The notes below the pieces were generated by a model that saw only the letters and a program-made list of their open reading frames with translations, had not been told where the DNA came from and did not search any database. Source: Elephas maximus indicus (lineage: Eukaryota > Chordata > Mammalia > Proboscidea > Elephantidae). Taken from it: 64,000 bases of DNA. The translations under genes were made by a program, and so were the position numbers. The stretch is taken from assembly GCF_024166365.1 (NCBI RefSeq), contig NC_064830.1, positions 89,768,968 to 89,832,967 on the forward strand. The letters are read 5' to 3'. This document shows, piece by piece, positions 35,801 through 51,227 of this stretch; position 1 is the first letter of the stretch; every line of letters begins with the position of its first letter.

Positions 35801-36479
35801 CAGATTACTAAAGGCCAAATCTCAGCAACTAGGGAGAAGAGGGATTTTAGGCCAGGTTACCAAGATATAGTTGTATTGTGGGGTCATGTGAGTACCAGGG
35901 ATCTAGGAGGTCAGAAGGGCTGCTTCTGTCACATAGGCAATTCCATACTGCCATATAAATGTAAACAGACAAAAATTAAAATGACAGGCTGTGGTAAGTT
36001 TAAAAAAAATAACTAAGAGGGTTCCCTTTAGGGGGGTCATGTCATAGGAAAAAATATATGGCAATCAAGCATTTAGAAAGTATGTGAAATCGCCTATATA
36101 ATGTAATACTTGTCTTTTTCAAAAGCTGCTAGAGTTGAGTTAAATGTGTGTGGGATGTGAATTCCCCTTAGTATTCAAGACAAGGGGGAGAATCACTCCT
36201 GCACAGAAAGTTACAGGTAAATGTCTCCTTGTCTCATCAGAGGGACACGTGGGTGCCGTAGAGGGTAGAAGAAGGGGTACGGAGGCTTCACAAAAGGTGG
36301 CCCGTACAGCTCTCACCAGTGGGCTCCTCTTAGTCAGGCCCTTGCGGGTTCAGGCCTAGGGTCTCCTAGCTGATCTTTGGGCTGGCCTCCAGCCTTTTGC
36401 CTTTCCCATTCATCCTTGCAACCTGGTGTAGTTAAATGAACAAGTCTGAACCAGGAAATTGGGAGACGTGGTTCCAGGC

Positions 36480-36818
36480 AGTTAGCTGTGGAGTTGATTC
36501 CGACTCATAGCAACTCCGTAGGACAGAGTAGAACGGCCCCACAGGGTTTCCAAGGAGCAGCTGGTGGATTTGAACTGCTGACCTTTTGGTTAGCATCCGA
36601 GCTCTTAACCACTGGGCCGCCAGGGTTCCATTGAGCATTAAAAAAAAAAAAAAAAAAACCCCGTTGCTGTAGAGTCGATCCCGACTCATAGCAACCCTAC
36701 AGAACAGAGTAGAACTGCCCCATAGAGTTTCCAAGGAGCGCCTGGTAGATTCAAACTGCCAACCTTTGGGTTAGCACCTGTAGCACTTAACCACTATGCC
36801 ACCAGGGTTTCCCCATTG
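36480..36818 (-). mobile_element. Two AfroSINEs in tandem
   Basis: Antisense copies at about 36480-36630 and 36657-36815 are separated by 'attgagcatt' and an A-run. The phrase 'ttccattgagcat' (36627-36639) recurs as 'cccattgaacat' (36812-36823), a likely target-site duplication of the second copy. Confidence 0.85.
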
Positions 36819-36899
36819 AACATGCAGACCTACAATAAAGAAACCTATTCTGCCTGCTGTTTCCCACACTTATGTAAACACGGAACCCACCCTTTCTCT

Positions 36900-38640
36900 T
36901 TTGCCTAATGCTACTTACAAGGAATACATTTTGAAATATGTAGACAGTTCCAAGAGCTCCCTGCCAGCTTTAAAGCTCTGTAATCCACGCTGTCATCACA
37001 CCCCAGTACCACCCCCAAAACCGGCTCCTCCCTTCTTCTCACTCACTGAAAACCCAATCATCATTCTGGGGTCTTCCACTGCTCTCAGCTTCTTTATCCA
37101 GCCCACAGGCAGGCCCTGTCCGTTCAGCTTCCAGAGTTAACTTCAAATCCATCTGCTACTTCCCATCATCACTCTTCCTCAACTCTGGCCCACTACAGTC
37201 CATTCTCAGAGCAGCCAGGTTGGTTTTTTTTTTCAAATATAAATCAGATCACAACCACAGTCTATTAAAAACCCTCCCAGTGGCTTCCCATTATAGGTAG
37301 AATCAAATCCAAACTTCCCATCTCCAGGAGCCTCCATCTCTCCCTTTCTCCGTGCTCATCTATAAATCCTCTCCCTTGGTTTCTCCAATTCAGCCACAAG
37401 TGTTCTTTCTGTGCCTCAGCCACATCAAACCCATCCCTGCCTCAGAGCATCGAACGTGCTGTTCCCTGTGGACCCCCTCCTCTATCGCCCCCCCTCCCTT
37501 ATGGCGTGGCTCCTTCCCATCACTCAGATCTGCAGTGGCACTTTCAGCAATCCCTGTTATATTTCCTTTGTCCAGTAAACCAGCTGCTGTCAAGTTGATT
37601 CTGACTTATGATGACCCCATGTGTGTCAGTGTAGAATGGTGCTCCAGCAGGTTTTCAATGACTGTTTTTTCAGAAGTAGATCACCAGGCCTTTCTTCCGA
37701 GGTGCCTCTGGGTGGACCTGAACATCCAACCTTTCAGTTGGTAGCCCAGCGTGTTAACCATTGTACCACCCAGGGACTCCATTTCCCTTGTAGTGCTTAT
37801 TATTTGCAACCACAGTACCTTGTTTCCTGTGTCTCTCTTCCCTGCTATATCCTGGCACATAGTGCATGGTTCATGCTTAGTATTTGTTAAATGAATGAGT
37901 GGAAAAGAGAGGAAGAGAAAATGGCAATCACTGTGTGCTTGATGAAGTGTGCCTTGTTCTGCTCCTCCCTCCTTGGTGGTGCCTACTCTCCCCGGCTCCA
38001 CCTTCTCTTTGGACTCACCCCTCCCAGTACTGGTGACCCCTTGGTCCTGCCCACTCCCACTCCTGACTGCTCCATGCCCAGCACTGATGCTCCCTTGTTC
38101 CAGCTCTCCAGTCTTGAAACCTCTTACTTGCTCACAGCTCATATTGTCAGTCACTGAGCCATGTAGATTCTATGGCAGAAGCCTCTCAAAATTCTCTTTA
38201 ATTCCATTTCCAAGGTCACCACCCTTGGCCCCAGCTCCTGATGATCTCACCTGGGACAGAGACCACCAACGTCCAGTCTCCTCCCACACTTGGGAGGAGC
38301 ATACTGCTCCCACACTTCTCTGCATGGTCGTCTGACAGCGCCTGTCAAACAGTCCTACCCGTGCTCAAGAACTTTTCATGGCTTCTCAGTATCTACAGGG
38401 TAAGCCTCAAGCTCCTCTGCTGGGACCTGTGGCTCTCCCAGAGCTGGCCCCCACCTCTCTGCTACTCTGTTTCCCATCACTCCTTACCCTGTTCTTTATG
38501 TTTCAGTCAGATGGAACTATGTCTACTTCCTATACATGCCTGAAAATTTTCTCATCCTTCTAGACCAGTTTGAACCACTTCCTCCAGGTAACCTTCCTTG
38601 ATTCAGACCTGCCCAGGTCTCCTCATATACTATTTTGTAA
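36900..38640. repeat. L2-like LINE remnants with an AfroSINE
   Basis: 'cacttatgtaaacacgg', 'gtggcttcccattataggtag', 'acgtgctgttccctgtgg', 'tatcctggcacatagtgc' and 'cttctcagtatctacaggg' are L2-type 3' phrases. An antisense AfroSINE lies at about 37576-37782. No gene was seen. Confidence 0.55.
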
Positions 38641-38644
38641 CATA

Positions 38645-39090
38645 TTAAAACAATAATAGTAATTACTGAAATATATTGAATGCTAATGTGCAAGGCACTG
38701 TCATATATTATCTCATTGAGTCCTGATATCAATCTCATGAGGTCCAAAAACCAAAAAAACCAAACCCACTGCCATCGAGTCGATTCCGACTCATTGCGGC
38801 CCTATAGCAATCCTATAAGACGGAGTAGAACTGCCCCATAGAGTTTCCAAGGAGTGCCTGGCGGATTTGAACTGAAGACCTCTTGATTAGCAGCCATAGC
38901 ACTTAACCGCTACGCCACCAGGGTTTCCTCTTATGAGGTACGTGCTGTGATTATCCAGGCTTGATAGATGAGCAAACTGAGGCACAGAGAGGTGAAGTGA
39001 CTTGCCCAAGATTGCACAGACAAAAAGCAAATGAGTTGGGATCTGAACCCATATAGTCTGATTCCAGAGCCCATGCTCATAACCTCTACG
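38645..39090 (-). repeat. MIR SINE split by an AfroSINE
   Basis: MIR blocks 'tgctaatgtgcaaggcactg' (38680) and 'ctgaggcacagagaggtgaagtgacttgccc' (38980) flank an antisense AfroSINE at about 38745-38932. The phrase ATGAGGT at the left (38737-38743) and right (38934-38940) is a probable target duplication. Confidence 0.75.
38745..38932 (-). mobile_element. AfroSINE in MIR
   Basis: 'aaccaaacccactgccatcgagtcgattccgactc' through 'accgctacgccaccagggtttcc'. It contains a short internal duplication (gcggccctatagcaatcctataagacgg). Confidence 0.88.
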
Positions 39091-39099
39091 CTGTCCCTC

Positions 39100-40560
39100 T
39101 TTGATCCTTTCTACGAAACGAGACTCCCTTGCTGCTTCCTCTGCCTGAACCCCCCCTCCCCACATCAGTTCCTGCTTATGCTATGGGAAGCACAAGACAT
39201 CTTATTCTCCAAGCAGCATTTCCTGGTATATCACCAACCACGTTGGGTGAAGTGTATCTACAAGCTTCCTCGGTCACAGCCTTGATCACTCTCTTCCAGC
39301 ATGGATTGTGGGACCCGATTTCACTGTGTCCTCTACATCCAGCAAAGCCCACAGAGGCCTCAGATGGTGCTTGCTGAATGCACGAATGGGGTCAGGGCCA
39401 GGCTCTCCTCACAGAATTCTTTTATCACCAAACACAGTCCCTCAAACAGAAGACACTCAATAAATGGCCACTGAATACTGACTGCACTAAGTGAAAAGGG
39501 CACTAGATTTTGTGGGGCTCTCAGTTCGCTGTTCAGACTCTCTTGGCCAGGCTGGCTGGATCCTGCATCTGAGAAGCAACCCCAAACCCCAAGGCAGAGG
39601 CCGCTCTGGCTGAGAACTGAGGACCAAAAGACTTTTTCTTGCAGTTGCTCTTGTTTGCTGGCTGGCTGCCTCCTTCACCCAGACATCAATTCTCACCTCT
39701 CCCTTTACCTGAGCTCCCAATCCCTGTTCTCTGCTCAGATCTAACTTCTCAGAGGCAGTCTCAACGTGGTAGAAAAATCTGGACTCTATGTCCATTTCCG
39801 GCCTTACTGCCTTACAGCAATGAAACTTTGAATCTTCATTTCTCTGAGCCTCAGTTTACTCATCTGCAAAACATAGCTATTGATATCCAGGCCCTGCCTC
39901 CTTAGCAGGCTTCTTTGCACTTTCTGAAGTGTAAGACGTTGACAATAATTCACTCCTTCAACGAATATTTATTGCACATTTATTGTGTCACACACACCTT
40001 ATTAAAGTTTCAGTCTTCACGGTAACCCTTTGAGGTAGATGTTATTAATCTTCCTAGATGAGGAAACTGAGGCTCAGGAAGGGATGTCACGTGGGACAAG
40101 TTGGAGAGACTAGATTTGTACCAGGTGCATCTGCACTCTTTCCACCTATTCCACTTTCTAGGCTCCCTGCTGGCAACAATGAGCCTGGGCTTGACCATGC
40201 CCTCCATCTGGGTCCCCCAGCCAGGCCTTCTCCCTCCTCAGCATTTGCCTGTGATGTAGATAAGGGGCAGTGGATGTTTCCTGAGAAAATGGAAAGATCT
40301 CAGTTGCACCTGCTACTGAGATAAGCTTGGAAAAGTCAAGCATCTCACCCTCTTCATTCTTTTTATGGAAGATTGGGGAGGGGGTGGCAAGTTTAATCTA
40401 TTTGAATCTTTACAGGCACTTTTTCTTTTACAAGTTTGAAAACTTGAGAGATCCTTGAGGGAAGCCCTAGGGGTGAATTTTGTTCTGCAAGTTCCTGACC
40501 CAGGAGCCTAACTCAGGGCTCCCTCAGTCCTTAGCGCCAAGGTCACTCCTCAGGTTTAAC
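39100..40560. other. Intergenic and ZNF688 3' flank, no further gene seen
   Basis: Contains an L2-like end with AATAAA on + near 39459 and an antisense MIR at about 39960-40110 (cgaatatttattgcacattt ... gaggaaactgaggctcagg). The ZNF688 polyadenylation signal was not found with confidence. Confidence 0.45.
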
Positions 40561-40586
40561 TCCAGCCTACGGGAGCAGCTCACCGC

Positions 40587-43450
<2,864 letters not shown>

Positions 43451-43721
43451 ATTGGAAAGAGACTATTTTAAATTGCATTTAGATTTTTGCCAAATTAACG
43501 TATGTGGTTTTAAAAAATACTTAAGGTTTATAAGGAAAAGGCAGCCCCATGTACCCTTTATTCCCTAGAGGGCAGCTACTTTTACTGAGTTATATTTTAC
43601 TGACAGTAAAATACACAAATCTTCAATGTGAAATGCATTGAGTTTTGAAAAAGCACACAACCGTGTAACCATAACCCAAACAATATACAGGACTTTTTGT
43701 GTGTGTGTGTGGTACTTATAG

Positions 43722-44387
43722 GGTAAAAATGGTGTGGCTGCGGCATCTGACCGCCTCTAACTTCACAAGGTGGAAGGAAGGAGGATCAAGATCAACAGCC
43801 CAAGGCTGATTCCTATGAGGCAGAGGTCAGACATGCCTCCAACCTGCAGCCTTTTTACCGATCCTGACACCAACCATCCCTCCCACGGTACTCTATTTTT
43901 CTACTTTTCTTCTGGGTTTGATAATTTGTTGCAGTGGCCACACAAAACTTACAGAAAATACTCATGATTATGGGGTTTATTAGGGAAGTAACAGGTTATA
44001 ATTCAGGTTCAGGAATGCTCAGGATACAGTTCTTCCATCAGGACAGCCTTTTTTTGGCAGTACCTGGAGGTACGCCTCTCCCTGGCCCCTTCATCTCTGC
44101 CCTGTACTGGCAAGTGTTACAAAGCTCTTTTAGCTCTGCCAATAAGTGACTGGAGGCACCCCACTCCACCAGTAAGCCTCAGCCTGAATACACTCATCTT
44201 TCTTGCTCCATGGGCCGGGAAGCCGTCTCCTGCCAAACTCCTGGTTCAGCTACCTCCGCTGCCACCATTTCTTTGCCACTGCTTCTTGCCATCTTTGGTG
44301 TTACAGCTCTTTCTCTCTGCCTCCTGGGCTTAGGAGGGTCTCAGCACAGGGATCCCAGGTCCAAAGGAGGTGCTCAGGATTCAGGTT
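43722..44387 (-). mobile_element. ERV LTR, copy A (truncated, extra)
   Basis: Aligns with copies B and C over 'gtaaaaatgg', 'tcaacagcccaaggctgatt', 'tgggtttgataatttgttgcagtggcc', 'ggggtttattagggaagtaacagg' and onward. It lacks the outer part of its 5' half. It abuts copy B directly at 44387/44388, giving two LTRs in tandem at the 3' end of the provirus. Confidence 0.75.
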
Positions 44388-45138
44388 TGTAAAAATGGCA
44401 TGGGGGTGGTGTCTGATCTCCTCTAACTTCACAGTGGGAAGGAGAATGAAGATCAACAGCCCAGGGCTGATTCCTATGAGGCAGAGGTCAGACGTGCCTC
44501 TTCTCCTCCATCTTTACCAATTCTGACACCACCCATCCCTTTCACTGCGCTCTACTTCTCTGCTCTGCTGGGTTTGATAATTCATTGCAATGGCCATACA
44601 GAACTCACAGACAATACTGACAGTTATGGGGTTTATTAGGGAAGTAACAGGGTATAATTCAGGCTCCGGAACACCCAGGATACAGTTCTTCCATCAGGAC
44701 AGCCTCTTCCCAGCCGTGCTTGCAGGCACGCCTCTATCTGGCCCTGTGAGCCTCTGCCCAAAGGCACTCAGCGTTCTTTCGCCATGGTCCAGGAAGCCTA
44801 CTACGCCGTCTTCTGCTGCCAGGTCTCTGCTGACACTTCTTGCTGCCTTCAGTGTTACAGTTCTCTCTTTCTCTGTCTCCTGGTTTCAGGAGCTTCTCAG
44901 TGCAGGGATCCTGGGTCCAAAGAACAGGCTGGCTCCTAGCTGTTCTTCATTGGTGGTGGTGGGATCCTCTGTCTCCCACCTGTGGGGCGGCTCATTTCAA
45001 GCCTAGTGGAATGGCAAAACTAACCAATCCCTTTGGTGGGCCACAATTACCCTATCACACAGTCCAGTCCAATCACTTGGGTGGGAGTTACAAGTCCATG
45101 GCTAGAAAGGCCACACGAAAGTGCTCCATCACACCACA
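44388..45138 (-). mobile_element. ERV LTR, copy B (3' LTR)
   Basis: Read on the - strand it starts TGTGGTGTGATGG at 45138 and ends TTTTTACA at 44388, the TG...CA ends typical of LTRs. AATAAA lies on the - strand near 44630. It is homologous to copy C. Confidence 0.8.
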
Positions 45139-48100
45139 GGTCTGCTGCAGGTGTCCATCTGATCTGGTAGTTTCTCTATAAGTTGTCTCGGCTTCACCCT
45201 CTCTGGCCTTTGATAAAAATTAACTGAGATTATTCCCTTGCTCTGAGTCTCTCTCAAGGTGTTAGCATAATGTTAGATTTCCCCTGCTGCATAACCCATG
45301 TATTCATTCTTTTACCTTCAGCTATTATTTCTCCTTCCGCTATTATTTCTCCTTCCTTCCAAACTTTTCCACAAGGCTCAGTTGCTGTGCCATTCCAGAT
45401 TGCTGGTAGCAAGATGAGACTAGCAAGTGCTTCCCCCTCAGTCCACCCCCATTCATGTTGGGTAGTGTTACATAGGTACAACACTAGTGGGCTATCTCTA
45501 CCACTAGGCAATATGGCAGTATTCACTGTCAACCCCAATTTGGCCAGATGGGGGAAAGCTACAGTCTATCCCATCAGGCCCTTGAGAATTCTTGGGTACA
45601 GGTTCAGGGTTATAGTTACAGTCTCTTGCTTAGGATCACTCCTGCTTCTAGCACCCGCAGCTGCATCCCTGGCCCTGGGATTGCAGCATCCGGCAGGAAA
45701 AATGGAATTTTAGGAGATGTGGGGAAGAACTGTACAGTGGCACCAGCATCCTTGTGGATCCCCTCTTCCCCAGATCCCCCAAAGAAGCATAGGAATCTGT
45801 CCAATGGTGATCCCCCCTTTGCCCCCCTTGTGTTGACTGTGAGCACATATTCATGAAGGCGTGTAAGCCAGCTCTTTATGCCTTTATCTCCTCATTTTAG
45901 ATAACAAATGTTTCAGTTGCCCATTCCAATTCTCTGTCAAACCATTACCCTGAGGATGGTATGTAACATGGTATGTCCTTTCAATATGATGTTTCTTGGC
46001 CCATTGCTGCACCTTGTGGGCTGTAAAGTGTATATACCTTGGTCTGATGAAATATAACACAGTGGCCCAGATTGGTACAGTATCTTTTGTTCCAATCCCT
46101 TATTGGTGTTTTTGGCATTTGCATCTGTCATGGGACATATAAAGTCCAGTCCAAACTATCTATTCCTGTGAGGACCCATTTGTAGCCACCTGGTGCCACC
46201 AGCATCGTTGATCCAATATAATCAATTTGCCAGTTATGTGCAGGGCCTTCCCCCTGAGGAATCTGCCCCATAGCCATCTGCAACCTCTGTCTTTTTTTTT
46301 TTTTTTCTACATTTGTTTTATTGTACTTTAGGTTTGCAGGACGAACTAGCTTCTCATTAAACAATTAGTACACATTGTTTTGTGACATTGGTTTCCAACC
46401 ATGTGACATGTCAACATTCTTCCTTCTTGACCTTGGGTTCCCTATTACCAGCTTTCCTGTCTCTCCTACCTTCTAGTTCTTGCCCCTTGGCTGGTGTGCC
46501 CCTACAGTCTCGTTTTGTTTTATGGGCCTGTCTAATCTTTGCCTGAAGTGTGAACCTCAGAAGTGACTTCATTAGTGAGTTAAAAGGGTGTCCAGGGGCC
46601 ATACTCTCAGGCTTTCTGCAGTTTCTGTCAGACCAGTAAGTCTGGTCTTTTTTTTTTTTTTTTTTTATTTAGAATTTTGTTCTACATTTTTCCCCAGCTC
46701 TGTCCAGGACCCTCCACCATGATCCCTGTCAGAGCAGTTGGTGGTGGCAGCCGAGCACCATCCAGCTGTGCTGGACTCAGCCTGGTGAAGGCTGTGGTAT
46801 GGACCAATCTTGCCCTCGTGTCCTTGGTTTTCTTCATTCTTTCTTGCTCCAGAGGGGGTGACACCAGTGGAGTATCTTAGATGGCTGCTCACAAGCTTTT
46901 AAGACCCCAGACACTACTCACCAAAGTAGGTTGTAGAACAGTTTCTTTATAAATTATGTTTTGCCAGTTGAGCTAGGTGTTCCCTGAGACCATGGTCCCC
47001 ACAGCCCTCAGCCCAGCAATTTGGTCCCTCAAGGAGTTTGGATGTATCCATGGAGCTTCCATGACTTTGCCTTCGTCAAGTTGTGCTGGCTTCCCCAGCT
47101 TTGTGCACTGTCCCACTCTTCACCAGAGTTAGCACTCACCTATTATCTATTTAGTGTTTTTCCATCCCCACCCCTCCCTGCCCTCATAACCATCAAAGAT
47201 TGTTTTTTTGTGTGTGTGTAAACCTTTTCATGAATTTTTATAGTAGTGGTCTCATACAATATTTGTCCTTTTGTGATTAACTTACTTCACTCAGCATGAT
47301 GCCCTCCAGATTCGTCCATACCGTGAGAGGCTTCGCAGATTCATCATTGTTCTTTATCTTTGCATAGTACTCCATTGTGTGTATGTACCATTGTTTGTTT
47401 ATCCATTCATCTGTTGATCGGCATCTAGGTTGTTTCCATCTTTTTACTATTGTGAACAATGCTGCAATGAACATGGCTATGCATATGTCTATTCATGTGA
47501 TGGCTCTTATTTCTCTAGAATATATTCCTAGGAGTGGGATTGGTGAATCATATGGTATTTCTATTTCTAGCTTCCTAAGGAAGCACTTTGTTGTTTTCCA
47601 AAATGGTTGTACCATTTTTCATTCCCACCAGCAGTGCATAAGACTTCCAATCTCTGCACAGCCTCTCCAAAATTTGTTGTTTTCTGCTTTTTTGATTTGT
47701 GCCGGTAATGCCGGGGTGAAATGATATCTCATTGTGGTTTTGATTTGCATTTCTCTAATGGCTAGTTCCTCATGTGTCTGTTAGCCGCTTAAATATCTTC
47801 TTTGAAGTATCTGTTCATTTCCTTTGCCCATTGCAATCTCTGTCTTTCTTTCGGGCAGACAGAGCAGTCCTTACTGGCATTTTGTGCCTCAAAGCATAAA
47901 AGAGGGAAGTATCTAGATTCAGCCCATCTCTGCATTGCTGCAGCACCCCCATGTCCACTCATTTTATGGACCCACTTGGCCACCTCAAGTGCGTGTACCA
48001 CAAGTCTACTTGCTAATTCCAATCACCTCCCAATCCAGGAAAGGGAGGTCTTCTGATGGGCATCAGTATGTCCTGCTAAAAACTCTAATAAGCTCTCCAG

Positions 48101-50200
48101 ATTCCCAGAGTGCCATCCATAGGTCCATGCCCCACATGGGTATCTCCTTAATAGTCCAAATTTCCATCGCCCATTTGCCTGACCATATAGCCAGGCCATT
48201 GGGCACTGCCCATGAGTCAGTAAAAATCCAAACATATGGGCTCTCGGTATTGCCCAGTTCTTCCATCACAGCTGACCTATTCTTACCTTCTTCAATCAGG
48301 GTCTTCCCCTCTGCTGGTCTTCATGCAGCAGGTTTCCACATCACATGTTGTCTGTGTACCCTGAAACTGCCATCCGTGAACCAAGCAGCCTGCTGCTGGT
48401 CAGCAGAAAGTTGTTCATACGGCACTCTCCATGTACAAATGGGCTCTGGCAGCTTATCACGTGGTTCCAGGATAGGACCTATGGGGAAAAGAGGCTACCT
48501 GCTTGTGGATACAGTGGGTGCCTCCCTGCATTCCCCCAGTAGTTTGTTCTTGTATGAACCATTTCCATTTTATTATAAAACTATTTTGGGCACTGCCTCC
48601 CTTATTAGAGTGTTTCTCTGACATCACCCAAAACGTTATGGGTAATTCAGGTCTCCAGGTGATTTTATGTCCTTCTGTCATTAAGGCAACCTCAATCAGC
48701 TCCCAACTGCAGGTGAGCAATTGCCTTTCAAATGGTGTGTATCATGCTGCAGCATCTGGAAACTTTCTAGTACAGAATCCCAATGGTTGCAGTAGAACAG
48801 TGTTCTCAGGTTTTTGCGATAAGCTCCAGTCTGCACAAGCACATGTGGCAGACACCTCCAAAATCATGTCTGAATGTAGATCATAAGGACCCAAAGGCAG
48901 GGAGAATGAGACGACTTTATGTAATTTAGACATAGCCTACTCTTGCTCTATCCCCCATTTGAACGCAAATAGAACAACCAGATGTTGGGTCCCCTGCTTA
49001 GTCTTGAGGGTAGATAGCAACAGCAACTTATTCTTGGTTGCCTGTGGAATGTCACAGATGGTTCCTGCCCAAGTTATTCTCAAGAATTTCACTATTTGGG
49101 CAGTGCCCTGGATTTTTGCTGGATTTAATAACCAGCCTCTGTTGGTCATGTGGGCCACCACTGTATTCAGATCAGTCATAGACTGTTCTTCAGGGTTTGA
49201 TATTAACATAATATCATCAATGTAATGTATCATTACACTTGAGATCTGCACCAAGTCCAAGTCTATTCTAACCAAACTATGACAATAAGCCAGTGAATTC
49301 AAGTAACCTTGTGGCAATACAGTGAAAGTAAATTGGGATCCTTCCCATCTGAAAGCAAACTGTGGCTAGCTCTTTTCCAAGACTGGGATCTAGAAAAAGA
49401 CATTTGCATGATCAGTATTTTATGCACCATTGATAACATGTCTGGAACAGCTGAAGCCACAGGTGGCACTACTTTATTTAGGCCTTGATAGTCTACTGTC
49501 AGTCTCCATGAGCCATCTGCCTTTTTTATGGGCCATACAGGGCTGTTATACAGAGAGTTTGTTGGTACCAACATTCCAGCCTCTATCATGCTTTAATCAA
49601 AGCAGTAACCTCTTTTGTCCACCAGGTATCCTATACTGTTTCAAATGAACTACTTGAGTGGGTTCAGGCAACTCTACTGGTTCCCATTTAACATATCCAA
49701 TCATTTTTATGGCTGAAGGCGGAGTTACATGTTCTGTGTCATCTATAATGCCCAATATTCATTTCCATCATACATTTTGGTCTGTTTTACAAAAGTAGAT
49801 AAGAGAAACATTCAGTATCTGTAGTATATTCATATAAACACATAAACTCGTTTTAAACATTCCAGTTTCTTCTTCTCCACACCGTAACTATCTTCCCATT
49901 CATATGCATATGGCCTTGGGCCTCTGACTGAGTGGAACCAGAAGACACCTGCCCCCTATCAATCATCATACTTATCTGGCCTGGATTTTGCCCCAAGCCA
50001 CTCCAGATGCAGCTTTTCTCCCCTCAGCTGCAACATAACACTCTTAATTTCCTTTCAGTAATTAAAGATAAAAACAGCCGAAGAAACCATCTAAGAATTC
50101 AAAAGTTTTACTTCCCACACTCCTTCATTCTTTCTCTTAGAAAGTCCCATGGTTCTGTGAGTCTGGAGCCATTGTAATGAATCCCATGGCTGATGTCAAC
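45139..50200 (-). mobile_element. Defective endogenous retrovirus interior (pol remnants)
   Basis: On the - strand, broken frames encode, in proviral order, the reverse-transcriptase N-terminal part (49589-49299), the catalytic part with a YIDD motif (49317-48937, in another frame), connection and RNase H (about 48933-48023), the integrase HHCC region (48022-47849), and after an L1 insertion the integrase core start (46291-46128) and more pol-like sequence to about 45900. Only about 550 bases separate the 5' LTR from RT, so gag and protease appear to be missing. The region 45140-45900 may hold env or 3' pol debris. Frame changes and stops make it non-functional. I cannot place it firmly in class I or class III from the visible motifs. 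Confidence 0.8.
46292..47832 (-). mobile_element. L1 insertion in the ERV integrase region, with target-site duplication
   Basis: An L1 3' end on the - strand (T-run at 46292-46306 on +, second T-run at 46649-46667, then ORF2-end text such as 'ttctctagaatatattcctagg'). It is 5' truncated at about 47832. The flanks GCAACCTCTGTCTTT (46280-46294) and GCAATCTCTGTCTTT (47833-47847) form a 15-base duplication with one mismatch, and both encode RQRLQ in the retroviral frame. Confidence 0.9.
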
Positions 50201-50999
50201 TGTAAAAATGGCGTGAGGGCAGTGTCTGACCTCCTCATCTAACTTAACAAGGGGAAGGAGAGAGAACCATTATCAGCATCAACAGCCCAAGGCTGACTCC
50301 TGTGAAGCAGGGGTCGGACATGCCTCCACCTTCCAACCATTTTACCAGTCCTGACACCAGAATCCCTTCCACAGCACTCTCTACTCCTCTGCTGGGTTTG
50401 ACAGTTCATTGCAATGGCCACACAGAAGTCATGAACTGTACTTACAGTTAAGTGGTTTATCAGGGAAGTAACAGGGTACAACTCAGGATCGGGATCAACT
50501 TGGAGGTAATGGGAACAACACAGGATGCAGTTTCTCAATCAAAACAGCTTCTTCTTGCCCTTTGCCACGGGGCCCTGCTGGTGGTTTTCTGCTACCAGGC
50601 CCTGCTGGGGGCCTTCTTGGGTAAGTGTTACAACTCTTAGCTCTGTGGGTCAGCAACCCCCACTGCCACCATCTTGCACTAGTCTCCTGGTTCCTGCCAT
50701 CTTGTGCCGCCATCTCTCACTGTCTTCCGTGTAGTAGCTCCTCTCTCTCTCTCTCTCAGCCTGGTGCAATGGCAAAACTGACCAACCCCCTCGTTAGGGT
50801 TCCATATACCTTATTTGCATTGGTCCCACCCCCACAAGGGTGCCATGCACCTTATTGCATTGCTAGCAAGCTAGCCAATCCCCTTGGTGGGCCGTATGCA
50901 CCTCATTTGCATAATCCCACCTAGTTATTTGGTGGGAGTTAGAAAGACTATGGCTAGAAGAGCCATATTAAGTAATTCACTGCACCGCATTGTAGTTTT
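50201..50999 (-). mobile_element. ERV LTR, copy C (5' LTR)
   Basis: On the - strand it runs TGCGGTGCAGTGAATTAC (from 50999) to CCATTTTTACA (50201). It contains GATAAA in place of AATAAA near 50456 and a CT microsatellite at about 50738-50757. It has the same orientation as copies A and B. Confidence 0.8.
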
Positions 51000-51125
51000 G
51001 ATTTGCGTTTCCCTAATGACTAATGATGCCGAACATCTTTTCATGCCCTTGTTGTCCATTTATATATCTTCTTTGAAGAAAGGTCTGTTCAAGTCCTGTG
51101 TCCATTTTAAAATTAGATTCTAATC
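51000..51125 (-). mobile_element. Short antisense L1 fragment
   Basis: 'gtagttttgatttgcgtttccctaatgac' and 'tatatcttctttgaagaaaggtctgttcaagtcc' are antisense L1 ORF2-end text directly abutting the LTR. Confidence 0.7.
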
Positions 51126-51227
51126 AGTACACTTTTAACTCTTCTGGAACATTCATATGTATATATACTTTTACTGCTGTTTCTTGATATACTCATTTTA
51201 GACATTATCTATGAGTGTGTAAATAAA

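Noticed and set aside
37352-38335. Frames of 130-157 residues on both strands at 37-38 kb
   Set aside because: They fall in L2-like and SINE sequence and show no protein family signature.
45320-45360. CRISPR-like direct repeat
   Set aside because: Only two adjacent copies without spacers, in a mammalian genome; it is a tandem duplication in ERV debris.
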